Origin: Desulfurivibrio dismutans | Lineage (GTDB): Bacteria > Desulfobacterota > Desulfobulbia > Desulfobulbales > Desulfurivibrionaceae | Direction of reading: 5' to 3' | Length of the DNA stretch: 64,000 nt | Assembly (NCBI RefSeq): GCF_029210385.1 | Contig: NZ_JARGDQ010000003.1 | Span: 271,140-335,139 of the forward strand | The notes under the pieces: generated by a model | What the model saw: the letters and a program-made list of their open reading frames with translations, nothing else | Databases searched by the model: none | Told to the model about the DNA's origin: nothing | Part shown: in pieces, positions 35,445-44,763 of the stretch | How positions within the stretch are numbered: the first letter of the stretch is position 1 | Layout: each line of letters starts with the position of its first letter | Program-made: the position numbers and the translations under genes

Positions 35445-35478
35445 GGCGCCTGCGGGGAAACCTGCCGGCGCCTTTTTT
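35445..35478 (+). terminator. Rho-independent terminator after ahcY
   Basis: GGCGCC (35445-35450) pairs with GGCGCC (35467-35472), with further pairing around a GAAA loop, followed by six T's. It should end the methyl-cluster transcript. The birA gene converges on it from the right. Confidence 0.85.
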
Positions 35479-35499
35479 GTTGGTGTGATTGGGCCGGCG

Positions 35500-36432
35500 T
35501 TAATTGCCGGCTTGCAGAGTTAGATCGCCGGACATTACGGCATGGATGCGGCCTTGGCGGTCGCGGATTTGCAGAATGCCCTCATGGTCCGGGCCCAGGG
35601 CGCGGCCGCGGACTACTTCGCCGGCCGGGGTCAGCCAGTCCAGTTCCCGGCCCAGCAGGGCATCGCGTTGGCGCCAGGCGGCGAGGATTGCCGGAAACCG
35701 GCCCTGCTCCAGGGCGGCTACCACTTCATCCAGTTCCTTACCGATGGCTTTCAGCAACGCCCCCCGGTCCCAACTGCGACCCCCGGTCATACGCAGGGAA
35801 GTGGCCCGCGCCAGTAACTCGGGCGCCATCTGATCGCTGGTGGTATTAACGTTGAGGCCAAGGCCGATCACCACCGCCGGGTTGCCGGCTGCGGCCGTCT
35901 CCATGGTTGCTCCTTCCATAACCGCCCCCACCTGAGCGGAAGCCGCCCTACCCGGAGCCCCCGTATCCCTGTCAGATTGGCCCGACCCCGCCGCATCCTC
36001 GCCGATCTTGCCCGGACCCGCCGCCAAGCGGCATTCACAGAGGATGCCACCGCATTTCCGACCTGCCAGCAGGATATCGTTGGGCCATTTCAGGCCCGGT
36101 TGCAGGCCGGTGCTCTTTTCCAGGGCCAGGGCCACTGCCAGACCGGCGGCCAGGGTCAGCTTAGCCAGGTCGTGGGGTGCCAGGCGGGGCCGATAGAGGA
36201 ACGAGGCGTAAATCCCCACTCCCGGCGGCGAATGCCAACTTCTCTGCAAGCGCCCCCGGCCGCCGGTCTGGCGGTCGGCCACCACCACCGCCGACCCACC
36301 ACCCTGCTCGGCCATCTCCAGAGCCACCCGGTTGGTGGAGTCAGTCACAGCCAGAAAAGTCAGCGGCCGCCCGGACAGTTCCCTGCCCACCGCCAACTCC
36401 CGCCAAACGGGCTCTTCAAGCACATCATTCAT
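35500..36432 (-). CDS. birA: Biotin-[acetyl-CoA-carboxylase] ligase
   Basis: 310 residues with GGRGRLQRSWHSPPG, LKWPNDILLAGRKCGGIL and VIGLGLNVN, the biotin-AMP and ATP binding motifs of BirA. No N-terminal helix-turn-helix is present, so it is a monofunctional ligase. An alanine/glycine-rich stretch (about residues 140-185) is inserted before the IGLGLNVN motif. I chose the ATG at 36430-36432 with GGAG 6 bases upstream; longer readings run into repeat R10. Confidence 0.9.
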   Translation of the reverse strand: MNDVLEEPVWRELAVGRELSGRPLTFLAVTDSTNRVALEMAEQGGGSAVVVADRQTGGRGRLQRSWHSPPGVGIYASFLYRPRLAPHDLAKLTLAAGLAVALALEKSTGLQPGLKWPNDILLAGRKCGGILCECRLAAGPGKIGEDAAGSGQSDRDTGAPGRAASAQVGAVMEGATMETAAAGNPAVVIGLGLNVNTTSDQMAPELLARATSLRMTGGRSWDRGALLKAIGKELDEVVAALEQGRFPAILAAWRQRDALLGRELDWLTPAGEVVRGRALGPDHEGILQIRDRQGRIHAVMSGDLTLQAGN

Positions 36433-36500
36433 CGACCGCTCCATGGTTGTTGCCGGGGTTGTTGCCGGCGACATCATCACGACAAAGGTGTCACAAAACC

Positions 36501-36607
36501 GTAATCGCGCCGCCGTGCCGCAGATTGCGGCAAGCAGACCGGCGCCGCGCACATCGGTACGCCAGCCGGGCTGATCGCCGTAATCTGCGGTGCGGCGGCG
36601 CGATTAT
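36501..36607 (+). repeat. Palindromic intergenic repeat, copy R10
   Basis: Ends GTAATCGCGCCGCCG and CGGCGGCGCGATTAT pair along 15 bp. The GATCG arm (GGGCTGATCGCC) is on the right and touches the surE stop codon (36607-36609); birA starts 68 bp to the left. Confidence 0.9.
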
Positions 36608-37359
36608 TATGGCTCATTGGTGCCTTGCAGGACTTCCAAGGCCCGGTGGTTGGTCATGTCCAGGTGGATGGGGGTGATGGAAACGTAGCCCGAGGCCACC
36701 GCCTGCACGTCGGTTTCCGGCGCCTTGCTCCAGCGGGGGGTGCCGCCGCCGATCCAGTAGTGACGGCGTCCCCAGGGGTCGAAGGTTTCCTGGATGGCGT
36801 TTTCATAATGCCGCCGGCCCTGGCGGGTGTAGCGCCGACCCTTGATTTCGGCCGCCGGCCGGTTGGGCACGTTGAGGTTGAACAGAGTATCCGGCGGCAG
36901 CCCCTGGTCTAAAATCTCCGCCGCCACCTCCCGGGCCCAGGCCGCCGCCACTGCAAAGAGGCAGCCTTCGCCGTCGGCCGCCGCCAGCGACACCGCCAGA
37001 GAGGGAATGCCCATCATGGTTCCCTCGCGGGCGGCGGAGACGGTGCCCGAGTAGTTGATGTCATCGCCCAGGTTGGCGCCGGGGTTGATGCCGGAGACCA
37101 CCAGGTCCGGGCGTTCCTCCAGCAGCTTGTTGACCCCGATCATCACGCAGTCGGCGGGGGTGCCGTCGACGGCAAAATAACCGGCGGCCAGTTGCCTGAT
37201 GTGCAGCGGCCGCCGCATGGTCAGCGAATGGCTGACCGCCGAATTGTCCACCTCCGGAGCCACCACCACCACCCGCCCCAAGGCCCCCATGGCATCGGCC
37301 AGGGCCCGCAGACCGGGGGCGTTGACCCCGTCGTCGTTGCTGATCATAATCAATGGCAT
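36607..37359 (-). CDS. surE: 5'/3'-nucleotidase SurE
   Basis: 250 residues. MISNDDGVNAPGL holds the metal-binding N-D-D, GTPADCV and SGINPGANLGDDINYSGTV the rest of the active site of SurE phosphatases. It dephosphorylates nucleoside monophosphates and contributes to survival in stationary phase in other bacteria. It is monocistronic here, between birA and a divergent tautomerase gene. Confidence 0.95.
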   Translation of the reverse strand: MPLIMISNDDGVNAPGLRALADAMGALGRVVVVAPEVDNSAVSHSLTMRRPLHIRQLAAGYFAVDGTPADCVMIGVNKLLEERPDLVVSGINPGANLGDDINYSGTVSAAREGTMMGIPSLAVSLAAADGEGCLFAVAAAWAREVAAEILDQGLPPDTLFNLNVPNRPAAEIKGRRYTRQGRRHYENAIQETFDPWGRRHYWIGGGTPRWSKAPETDVQAVASGYVSITPIHLDMTNHRALEVLQGTNEP

Positions 37360-37491
37360 CCTGGTTCCTTCTCGTTGAGGTTTCCGCCAATTTGGCTATA
37401 ATAAAACCCAAACGTTGAATTGCAAGCCTATATAGGTGAGGGTAACCTTTCACCACACCCCAACCAATTGGTCGGTATACCACAAAAAGAG

Positions 37492-37600
37492 GGTAAACGT
37501 TCAGCAGTGCCGCAGGTTGGGGCAAGCGGACCGGCGCCGCTTACATCGCTACGCAAGCCGGGCCGATCGCCCCAAGATGCGGTGCTGCTGGACGTTTGCC
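37492..37600 (+). repeat. Palindromic intergenic repeat, copy R11
   Basis: Ends GGTAAACG and CGTTTGCC pair. The GATCG arm (GGGCCGATCGCC) is on the right, 14 bp from the tautomerase start codon; surE starts 132 bp to the left. It is the rightmost copy in the window. Confidence 0.9.
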
Positions 37601-37614
37601 AAGGAGAAAAAACC

Positions 37615-39845
<2,231 letters not shown>

Positions 39846-40221
39846 TGCCGACCACCGGTGACCACCAACCTCCCCTCCCCGGCCGCCCCTTGATCCAGCG
39901 GTCATTTCAACCCTTTACGGCGCCGTTCGCCTGGCACCCACAACCACAATGTGTGGTAAGGTCGAGAACTAAAGAGGTTTGGATTTTTTTAATTGACAAC
40001 CCGCTCGTTTCTTTCTATTTTCGGGACCATTGGTAAAAGAACCTTAACAGTTCCTTTACCGTTTTTTTTAGCTGTTTGTCGTCAACCACTGAAAAGAACG
40101 TTCTTTTTTAAAAAAGGTGTCACCCCATGGCACAGCGCCGCGGGTAAAGATGGGAGCAGTCCGCTTAACTACGGTTCTCTGCTCCCTAAATCACCAAGCA
40201 TAAAGAGGAGGAGGTAAAAAG
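39846..40221 (+). promoter_or_regulatory. Long leader and promoter region of the selenoprotein rhodanese gene
   Basis: TTGACA (39993-39998) and TATTTT (40016-40021) are 17 bases apart, a good sigma-70 promoter, giving a ~195-base leader. Within it lie a perfect 16-bp palindrome AAAAGAACGTTCTTTT (40092-40107), and a hairpin with stem GGGAGCAG (40152-40159) and CTGCTCCC (40179-40186) containing an inner CCG/CGG stem. A strong GAGGAGGAGG ribosome site precedes the ATG. A TGGCAC at 40128 lacks the matching TTGC and is probably not a sigma-54 promoter. Confidence 0.5.
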
Positions 40222-41427
40222 ATGCAAAGATTGAGGAATCAAGTCGCCCAGCTGGGAGTATTACTCCTGGCGGCTTTCCTGCTTACCGCCTGTGGCACGG
40301 CCGGCAAAACGGCCACCCCCGAAGCCGCCGGTCCGCAGCATGTCGCCCAGGATCCGCAACTGCGGATTACCACCGCCGAGGTAATGGCACTTTTTGATGA
40401 GGTTTTTGATGGTCAGCCGCTGATCAAAGCCCGGACGGATGCCAACAACCGTTTCCTGATGGTGGACGCCCGCCCCCTGGGCCGTTACCAGGAAGGTCAC
40501 ATCCCCGGCGCCATCCACATGCCCCCCGGTGAAGTGGCCGCCAACATCGACAAGCTGCCCCGCGACCGCAAGATCATCTTCTACTGCGGCGGCCTGCACT
40601 GCCCCCTGAGCACCCAGGCGGCCAGAATCGCCATGGAGCACGGGCTGACCAACGTCAAGGTTTATTACGAGGGTGATCCCGCCTGGCTGGCCGCCGGCAA
40701 TTACCTGATCTCCAAGACCCCCTACGTTTATCACATGGTAACGGCCAAGGCTGATGAGGCCAACTTCACTCTCATCGATACTCGCCCCACCGACGTGCAC
40801 CGCAAATCCTTCATCCCCGGTTCTCTTTCCATTCCGATCAACCAGTGGGATCTTAAGCAGAGCCTGCTGCCGCGGGATCTTGAAACCCGACTGATCTTCT
40901 ACTGCGGGGGTTATGGCTGACCCCACAGCGACAGAGCCGCCCGGCGGGCGGCCAAATTGGGTTACCGCAATCTCTTCGTATATCTTGCCGGCGAACCGGC
41001 CTGGAAAGACGCAGGTCTGCCGCTGTGGGGCAACGAGCCCAGCGGCGTAGTGGCCATGGAGCCCAAGGATCTGCCCAAAGTAGCTCCCGGCGAATTGCCG
41101 CGTACAATCGACGGAGAGGAGTTCAAAAAACTGGTGACCGCCGGTGAAGTGGTGGTCCTGGATGTCCGCAGCGCCGACGAGTACAACGCCGGCCACATCC
41201 CCGGGGCCATCAATCTGCCCGACGACCAGTTCCACGCTAACTATGAAGAACTGGTCAAGAAGGTGCCCACCGACAAACGGGTGGTCATCCACTGCCTCAC
41301 CGGCATCCGGGCCGAAGGCGTTTATCACGCCCTGGCCACCCGTGGAAACTACGCCAACCCCAAAGGGGTACAGTTTCTGAACAACAACATCAACATCGCC
41401 AACGACGGTTCATTCACTATTCGCTAA
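40222..41427 (+). CDS. Triple-rhodanese lipoprotein, predicted selenoprotein (Sec at TGA 40918-40920)
   Basis: The frame is open from 40222 to 41427 (401 codons before the final stop) except for one TGA at codon 233. A lipoprotein signal ends in LLTAC (Cys24). Rhodanese domain 1 has FYCGGLHCPLS (C122, C127), domain 2 has FYCGGYG-TGA-PHS (C228 and codon 233), and domain 3 has VIHCLTGIRAEG (C358). The TGA falls exactly where domain 1 has its second Cys, and the sequence after it (DRAARRAAKLGYRNLFVY) continues the rhodanese fold. This is what a selenocysteine codon looks like. The protein should sit in the envelope and move sulfane sulfur, with a CX4U redox pair. YedE, TusA and a sensor system follow. 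Confidence 0.85.
40936..40952 (+). promoter_or_regulatory. Candidate bacterial SECIS element
   Basis: Starting 16 bases after the in-frame TGA, GCCGCCC pairs perfectly with GGGCGGC around a GGC loop. Position after the UGA, a short strong stem and a G at the start of the apical loop are all as expected for bSECIS elements read by SelB. It lies within the coding frame, as bacterial SECIS elements do. Confidence 0.65.
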
Positions 41428-41482
41428 TTGCTGTCCAGACACCAATCAGGCGCTCGCCCGGCGGGCGCCTGATTGGGTGGCC

Positions 41483-41510
41483 AAAAAGCCCGCTTCGGCG
41501 GGCTTTTTTT
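41483..41510 (+). terminator. Rho-independent terminator after the selenoprotein gene
   Basis: AAAAAGCCCGC, a TTCG tetraloop and GCGGGC followed by seven T's form a textbook terminator. An additional long hairpin (CCAATCAGGCGC against GCGCCTGATTGG, about 41443-41475) lies just upstream. Confidence 0.95.
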
Positions 41511-41680
41511 ATGCTGAAAAGGCACCCCTTTGCCCGATCTGACAATCAGCTTTGCTTTTCGCCCCGGCAATGATTACATTGCACTATGTGGCACAGCCAA
41601 GGGGTGTCCGCGATTGTTTCATAACCGGTTGGACGTGGCTTAGCCTCCAACCTCTGCCGACCCTTGAAGCGATTTTTTAT

Positions 41681-42790
41681 ATGCTGTTAGCCAATCCAAA
41701 CCTTCTTTTCCCGGCATTTCTCCTGGCCGGCCTGCTGATGGGCTGGCTGCTGCACCGCAGTGATTTCTGCATCTCGGGAATTTTGCGCGATGTGTTTATG
41801 TTTCGGGACTACACTCAGCTTCCTCCCCTGCTGCTGGTGGTGGCAGCCGGCATGCTTCTCTTTCAACTGGCCCGGATGGCGGGCATTCTACCTTTCGACC
41901 CGCCGCCGACCTACGGCAGTGAAGTTTCCCTGCTGGCCCTGGGCGGCGGCCTGCTGTTCGGAATAGGTATGGTGCTGGCCGGGGGATGCGTGGTGGGAAC
42001 TCTTTACAAACTGGGTAGCGGCAATCTCACCAGCCTGCTGGCTTTTCTTGGCATGCTGGTAGGCAGTATGATCTATGCCGAAATTTACCCGGCGGTGGCC
42101 GAGCTCCGGCAGGCCACGGTTCTGACCGACCGGCCAACCCTGGTCCAGGCTTGGCCGGAAGGCGGCCTTCTGGCCGGCTGGGGACTGGTTGCTCTGGCCG
42201 CAATCCCCCTGGTGCTCTGGTGGCGTCAGGGGAGAATCACGATCAACAGCCCTGCGGCAGGCTTTATCCAGCCCTGGCGGGTGGCCTTGATTTTGGTTGC
42301 ACTTAACTTACTGATTTATCTGCTGGCCGGCTGGCCCTTTTCCATTTCCACCGCCTATACCAAAATCGCGGCTTTTCTTGAGTTGCTGGTTGCCCCCGGC
42401 CATGTGGCCCAACTGGCTTATTTTCAACAGGACTCCCGGGTTATTGAAACCACCGGCGGCCGCTTAACCGGCGGCCCCGGCCCCCGGATCGATTTGATCT
42501 TTATTTCTGAAATCCCCCTGCTGCTTGGCATTATGCTTGGCGCCCTGGCCAGCGCCCTGGCTTTAAAAGAATTTCACCTCGGCCCATGGCCGCCGCGGCG
42601 ACAGGGTATGGCCGCCTTTGCCGGTGGCGCCCTGGTCTTGCTGGGGGCGCGCCTGGCCGGGGGCTGCAATCTTAAATTCATCCTGGGCGGGCTGCCGCTG
42701 CTCTCCTTTCAGGCCATGCTTTTTGCCGCCGGTCTGGTGGCCGGGGCCTGGCTGGGCGCACTGCTGCTGCCGAGAATCATTCTGAGGTGA
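41681..42790 (+). CDS. YeeE/YedE-family sulfur transporter
   Basis: 369 residues from the ATG at 41681, with about nine hydrophobic spans. HRSDFCISGILRD near residue 26, LAGGCVVGTLYKLGSGN near 100 and LAGGCNLKFILGG near the C-terminus are the family's cysteine motifs, thought to pass thiosulfate or sulfane sulfur through the membrane (as in TsuA). A longer in-frame reading reaches 41552 via a TTG and an ATG at 41570, but those residues are not membrane-like and neither start has a clear ribosome site. The following gene is TusA-like, the usual cytoplasmic acceptor. Confidence 0.88.
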   Translation: MLLANPNLLFPAFLLAGLLMGWLLHRSDFCISGILRDVFMFRDYTQLPPLLLVVAAGMLLFQLARMAGILPFDPPPTYGSEVSLLALGGGLLFGIGMVLAGGCVVGTLYKLGSGNLTSLLAFLGMLVGSMIYAEIYPAVAELRQATVLTDRPTLVQAWPEGGLLAGWGLVALAAIPLVLWWRQGRITINSPAAGFIQPWRVALILVALNLLIYLLAGWPFSISTAYTKIAAFLELLVAPGHVAQLAYFQQDSRVIETTGGRLTGGPGPRIDLIFISEIPLLLGIMLGALASALALKEFHLGPWPPRRQGMAAFAGGALVLLGARLAGGCNLKFILGGLPLLSFQAMLFAAGLVAGAWLGALLLPRIILR

Positions 42791-42796
42791 ACCATA

Positions 42797-43054
42797 ATGT
42801 CTTCTTCCCTGTCCCCCCAAACTATAGAACTTGATATCCTGGGCCAGGTCTGCCCCGCCTGTCTGCTGGTGGTGCTAAAGGAAATCAACCAGCGGCGCCG
42901 GGAAATCAACAGCGGCCAAACCCGGTTGCTGATCAGAACGGATCATCGCAACGCCACCGTCACCGTGCCGGAATCGGTGCGCAAGATGGGCTACCGAGTG
43001 GACGTGGCAAAGGTCAAAACCTATTACCAGATCGTGGTGGACCGGCAGCTATGA
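42797..43054 (+). CDS. TusA-like sulfur carrier with CPAC motif
   Basis: 85 residues with the beta-alpha-beta pattern of TusA: IELDILGQVCPACLLVVLKE. The active Cys19 is kept, but the CPxP motif reads C19-P-A-C22, replacing the second Pro by Cys. TusA takes up sulfane sulfur as a persulfide and passes it to DsrEFH or other acceptors. A second Cys could resolve the persulfide or form a disulfide. It lies 6 bp after the YedE gene and overlaps the sensor kinase gene by ATGA. Confidence 0.85.
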   Translation: MSSSLSPQTIELDILGQVCPACLLVVLKEINQRRREINSGQTRLLIRTDHRNATVTVPESVRKMGYRVDVAKVKTYYQIVVDRQL

Positions 43055-44763
43055 ACAAAGCAGCCACAGAGTACCCAAAAAACTCCCGGGACCAGGAGCG
43101 TCTGGCCGCCCTGGAGGCCGACAACCAGCGGCTTATCGGCTACATCCGGGCCAAAACCAACCATCTGCTGCAGATCATGGGCACCCAGCCGCTGCAATAC
43201 GACGAGCTGGACGACAAGACCCTGCTCGATCTTGACCCCATCGGCATTATTGCCGACTCTTTTACCCAGATACTTGATTTTCTGAACCAGAACGTCAATG
43301 AGCTGCAGCGGGCCAAGGATGAACTGGAGGCGATCTTTGACGCCACCGGGGTCGGAATTTCCATCATCGACCGGGACTTCAACGTACAACGCTGCAACGA
43401 AAAACAGCGCCAGTTGCTGGTCGATCCCAACCGGCAGGAGATCATCGGCCACAACTGCTTCGAGATTTACTGTGCCCGGGAATCTCCAGGCCTGGGTTGC
43501 CCGGCCATGGAGACTTTTGCCACCGGCCGACCAGCCTTGGTCCGCGACGTGAAAAAGAAGAATAAATATTTCAACGTGATCACCACCCCGTTTGCCAAGA
43601 ATGAAGACGGCACCGTCAGCCAGGTCATTGAAGTGGCGCTGGATATTACCGACAAAAAGCAGGCGGAACCGGCCGAGGAGCAGCAGCGGCAGTCTTATCT
43701 GCAGGAAAAAAACAAGCTGGCCACGGTGATTGAAAGCCTTTCGGAAGGCCTGCTGGTCATCAACCCCGAGGGGCAGGTAACCACTTGCAACCGGGCCGCA
43801 GTCGAAATTACCGGTTGTTCCGAAGCAACAATCCGGCAACAGCCCCTGGCCCGGCTTTTCCCTGGCCTGGCCGAACTGCTGGCCGACGGCCGGGAACCGG
43901 CCGGGGCGGAATTCCCCTATCACCATCCAGCGGGGGAAGAGCGGCTGTTCTCCGCCGACTTTAACCGGATGCTGAGCCCTGATGGCGACTTTGTCGGCCG
44001 GGTCATCACCTTCCGCGACATCACGGTGGAGAAGAAGAAGTCCCAGCTTTTTTTTCGGGCCGAAAAGCTGGCGGCCATCGGTCAGCTCTCGGCCGGCGTG
44101 GCCCATGAACTCAATACTCCCCTGGCCAGCATCCTGGGTTTTGCCCGGCTGCTGCTCAAAGACGACAACCTGACGGCTGCCCAGCAGGAGCGGCTGGAAA
44201 TCATTGCCGAACAGACCCAGCGAAGCAGTACCATCATCAAGGCCCTGCTGAGCTTTGCCCGCAAATCTCACCACACCGGCCGCACCCGGGAAGCCTGCGA
44301 CCTGAATGTCATCATTCAGCGCGCCATCCCCCTGTTGACCACCGACCTGGAAAAACGACGGATCGAGCTGGTGCAGGACCTGCAGCCCCTGGCGCCGGTA
44401 ATCGCCGACCCGGGCGAGCTGGAACAGGTGATCATCAATCTGGTGATCAACGGCATGCAGGCCATTGGCCAGGATGGCCGGATCAGGATCAGCACCAACG
44501 CCCGGGAACAAAAGGTGCTGCTGGTGGTGGCGGATAACGGTCCGGGCATTCCGACGGAAAGCCGTCCCCGACTCTTCGACCCTTTTTATTCCACCAAACC
44601 CGTGGGTGAAGGCACCGGCCTGGGGCTTTCCATCTGCGCCGGGATCATCGGCGAGCTGGGCGGCACCATCGAGGCCGCCGACGCGCGCGAGGGCGGCGCC
44701 GCCCTGCAGGTTACCCTGCCGGCTGAACCAACGGAAGCATTGCAAGCGGAGCACGCAACATGA
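43051..44763 (+). CDS. PAS-domain sensor histidine kinase
   Basis: 570 residues, no membrane span. The N-terminal helical part (1-85) is followed by PAS1 (about 90-205) with a cysteine group in HNCFEIYCARESPGLGCP, PAS2 (about 225-330), HisKA with H352 in AGVAHELNTPLASI, and an ATPase domain with NLVINGMQAI, DNGPGIP and GTGLGLS. Cysteines in PAS1 may sense redox state or sulfide species. It overlaps both TusA and the sigma-54 activator gene by ATGA, so the set is translated as a unit. Its partner is the regulator at 44760. Confidence 0.92.
   Translation: MNKAATEYPKNSRDQERLAALEADNQRLIGYIRAKTNHLLQIMGTQPLQYDELDDKTLLDLDPIGIIADSFTQILDFLNQNVNELQRAKDELEAIFDATGVGISIIDRDFNVQRCNEKQRQLLVDPNRQEIIGHNCFEIYCARESPGLGCPAMETFATGRPALVRDVKKKNKYFNVITTPFAKNEDGTVSQVIEVALDITDKKQAEPAEEQQRQSYLQEKNKLATVIESLSEGLLVINPEGQVTTCNRAAVEITGCSEATIRQQPLARLFPGLAELLADGREPAGAEFPYHHPAGEERLFSADFNRMLSPDGDFVGRVITFRDITVEKKKSQLFFRAEKLAAIGQLSAGVAHELNTPLASILGFARLLLKDDNLTAAQQERLEIIAEQTQRSSTIIKALLSFARKSHHTGRTREACDLNVIIQRAIPLLTTDLEKRRIELVQDLQPLAPVIADPGELEQVIINLVINGMQAIGQDGRIRISTNAREQKVLLVVADNGPGIPTESRPRLFDPFYSTKPVGEGTGLGLSICAGIIGELGGTIEAADAREGGAALQVTLPAEPTEALQAEHAT

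Noticed and set aside
812..37600. CRISPR array or insertion sequences as explanation of the repeats
   Set aside because: The copies are dispersed single palindromes of ~109 bp at gene borders, not regularly spaced, and contain no open frame or transposase.
40128..40143. A second sigma-54 promoter before the selenoprotein gene
   Set aside because: TGGCAC is present but the -12 part reads GCCGC at the wrong spacing instead of TTGC; a good sigma-70 promoter lies upstream.
40918..40920. TGA as a genuine stop or pseudogene mutation splitting the rhodanese gene into two genes
   Set aside because: The second part has no ribosome site or start of its own at the break, continues the same rhodanese domain in frame, and the TGA sits at a position aligned with a Cys with a SECIS-like hairpin following it.
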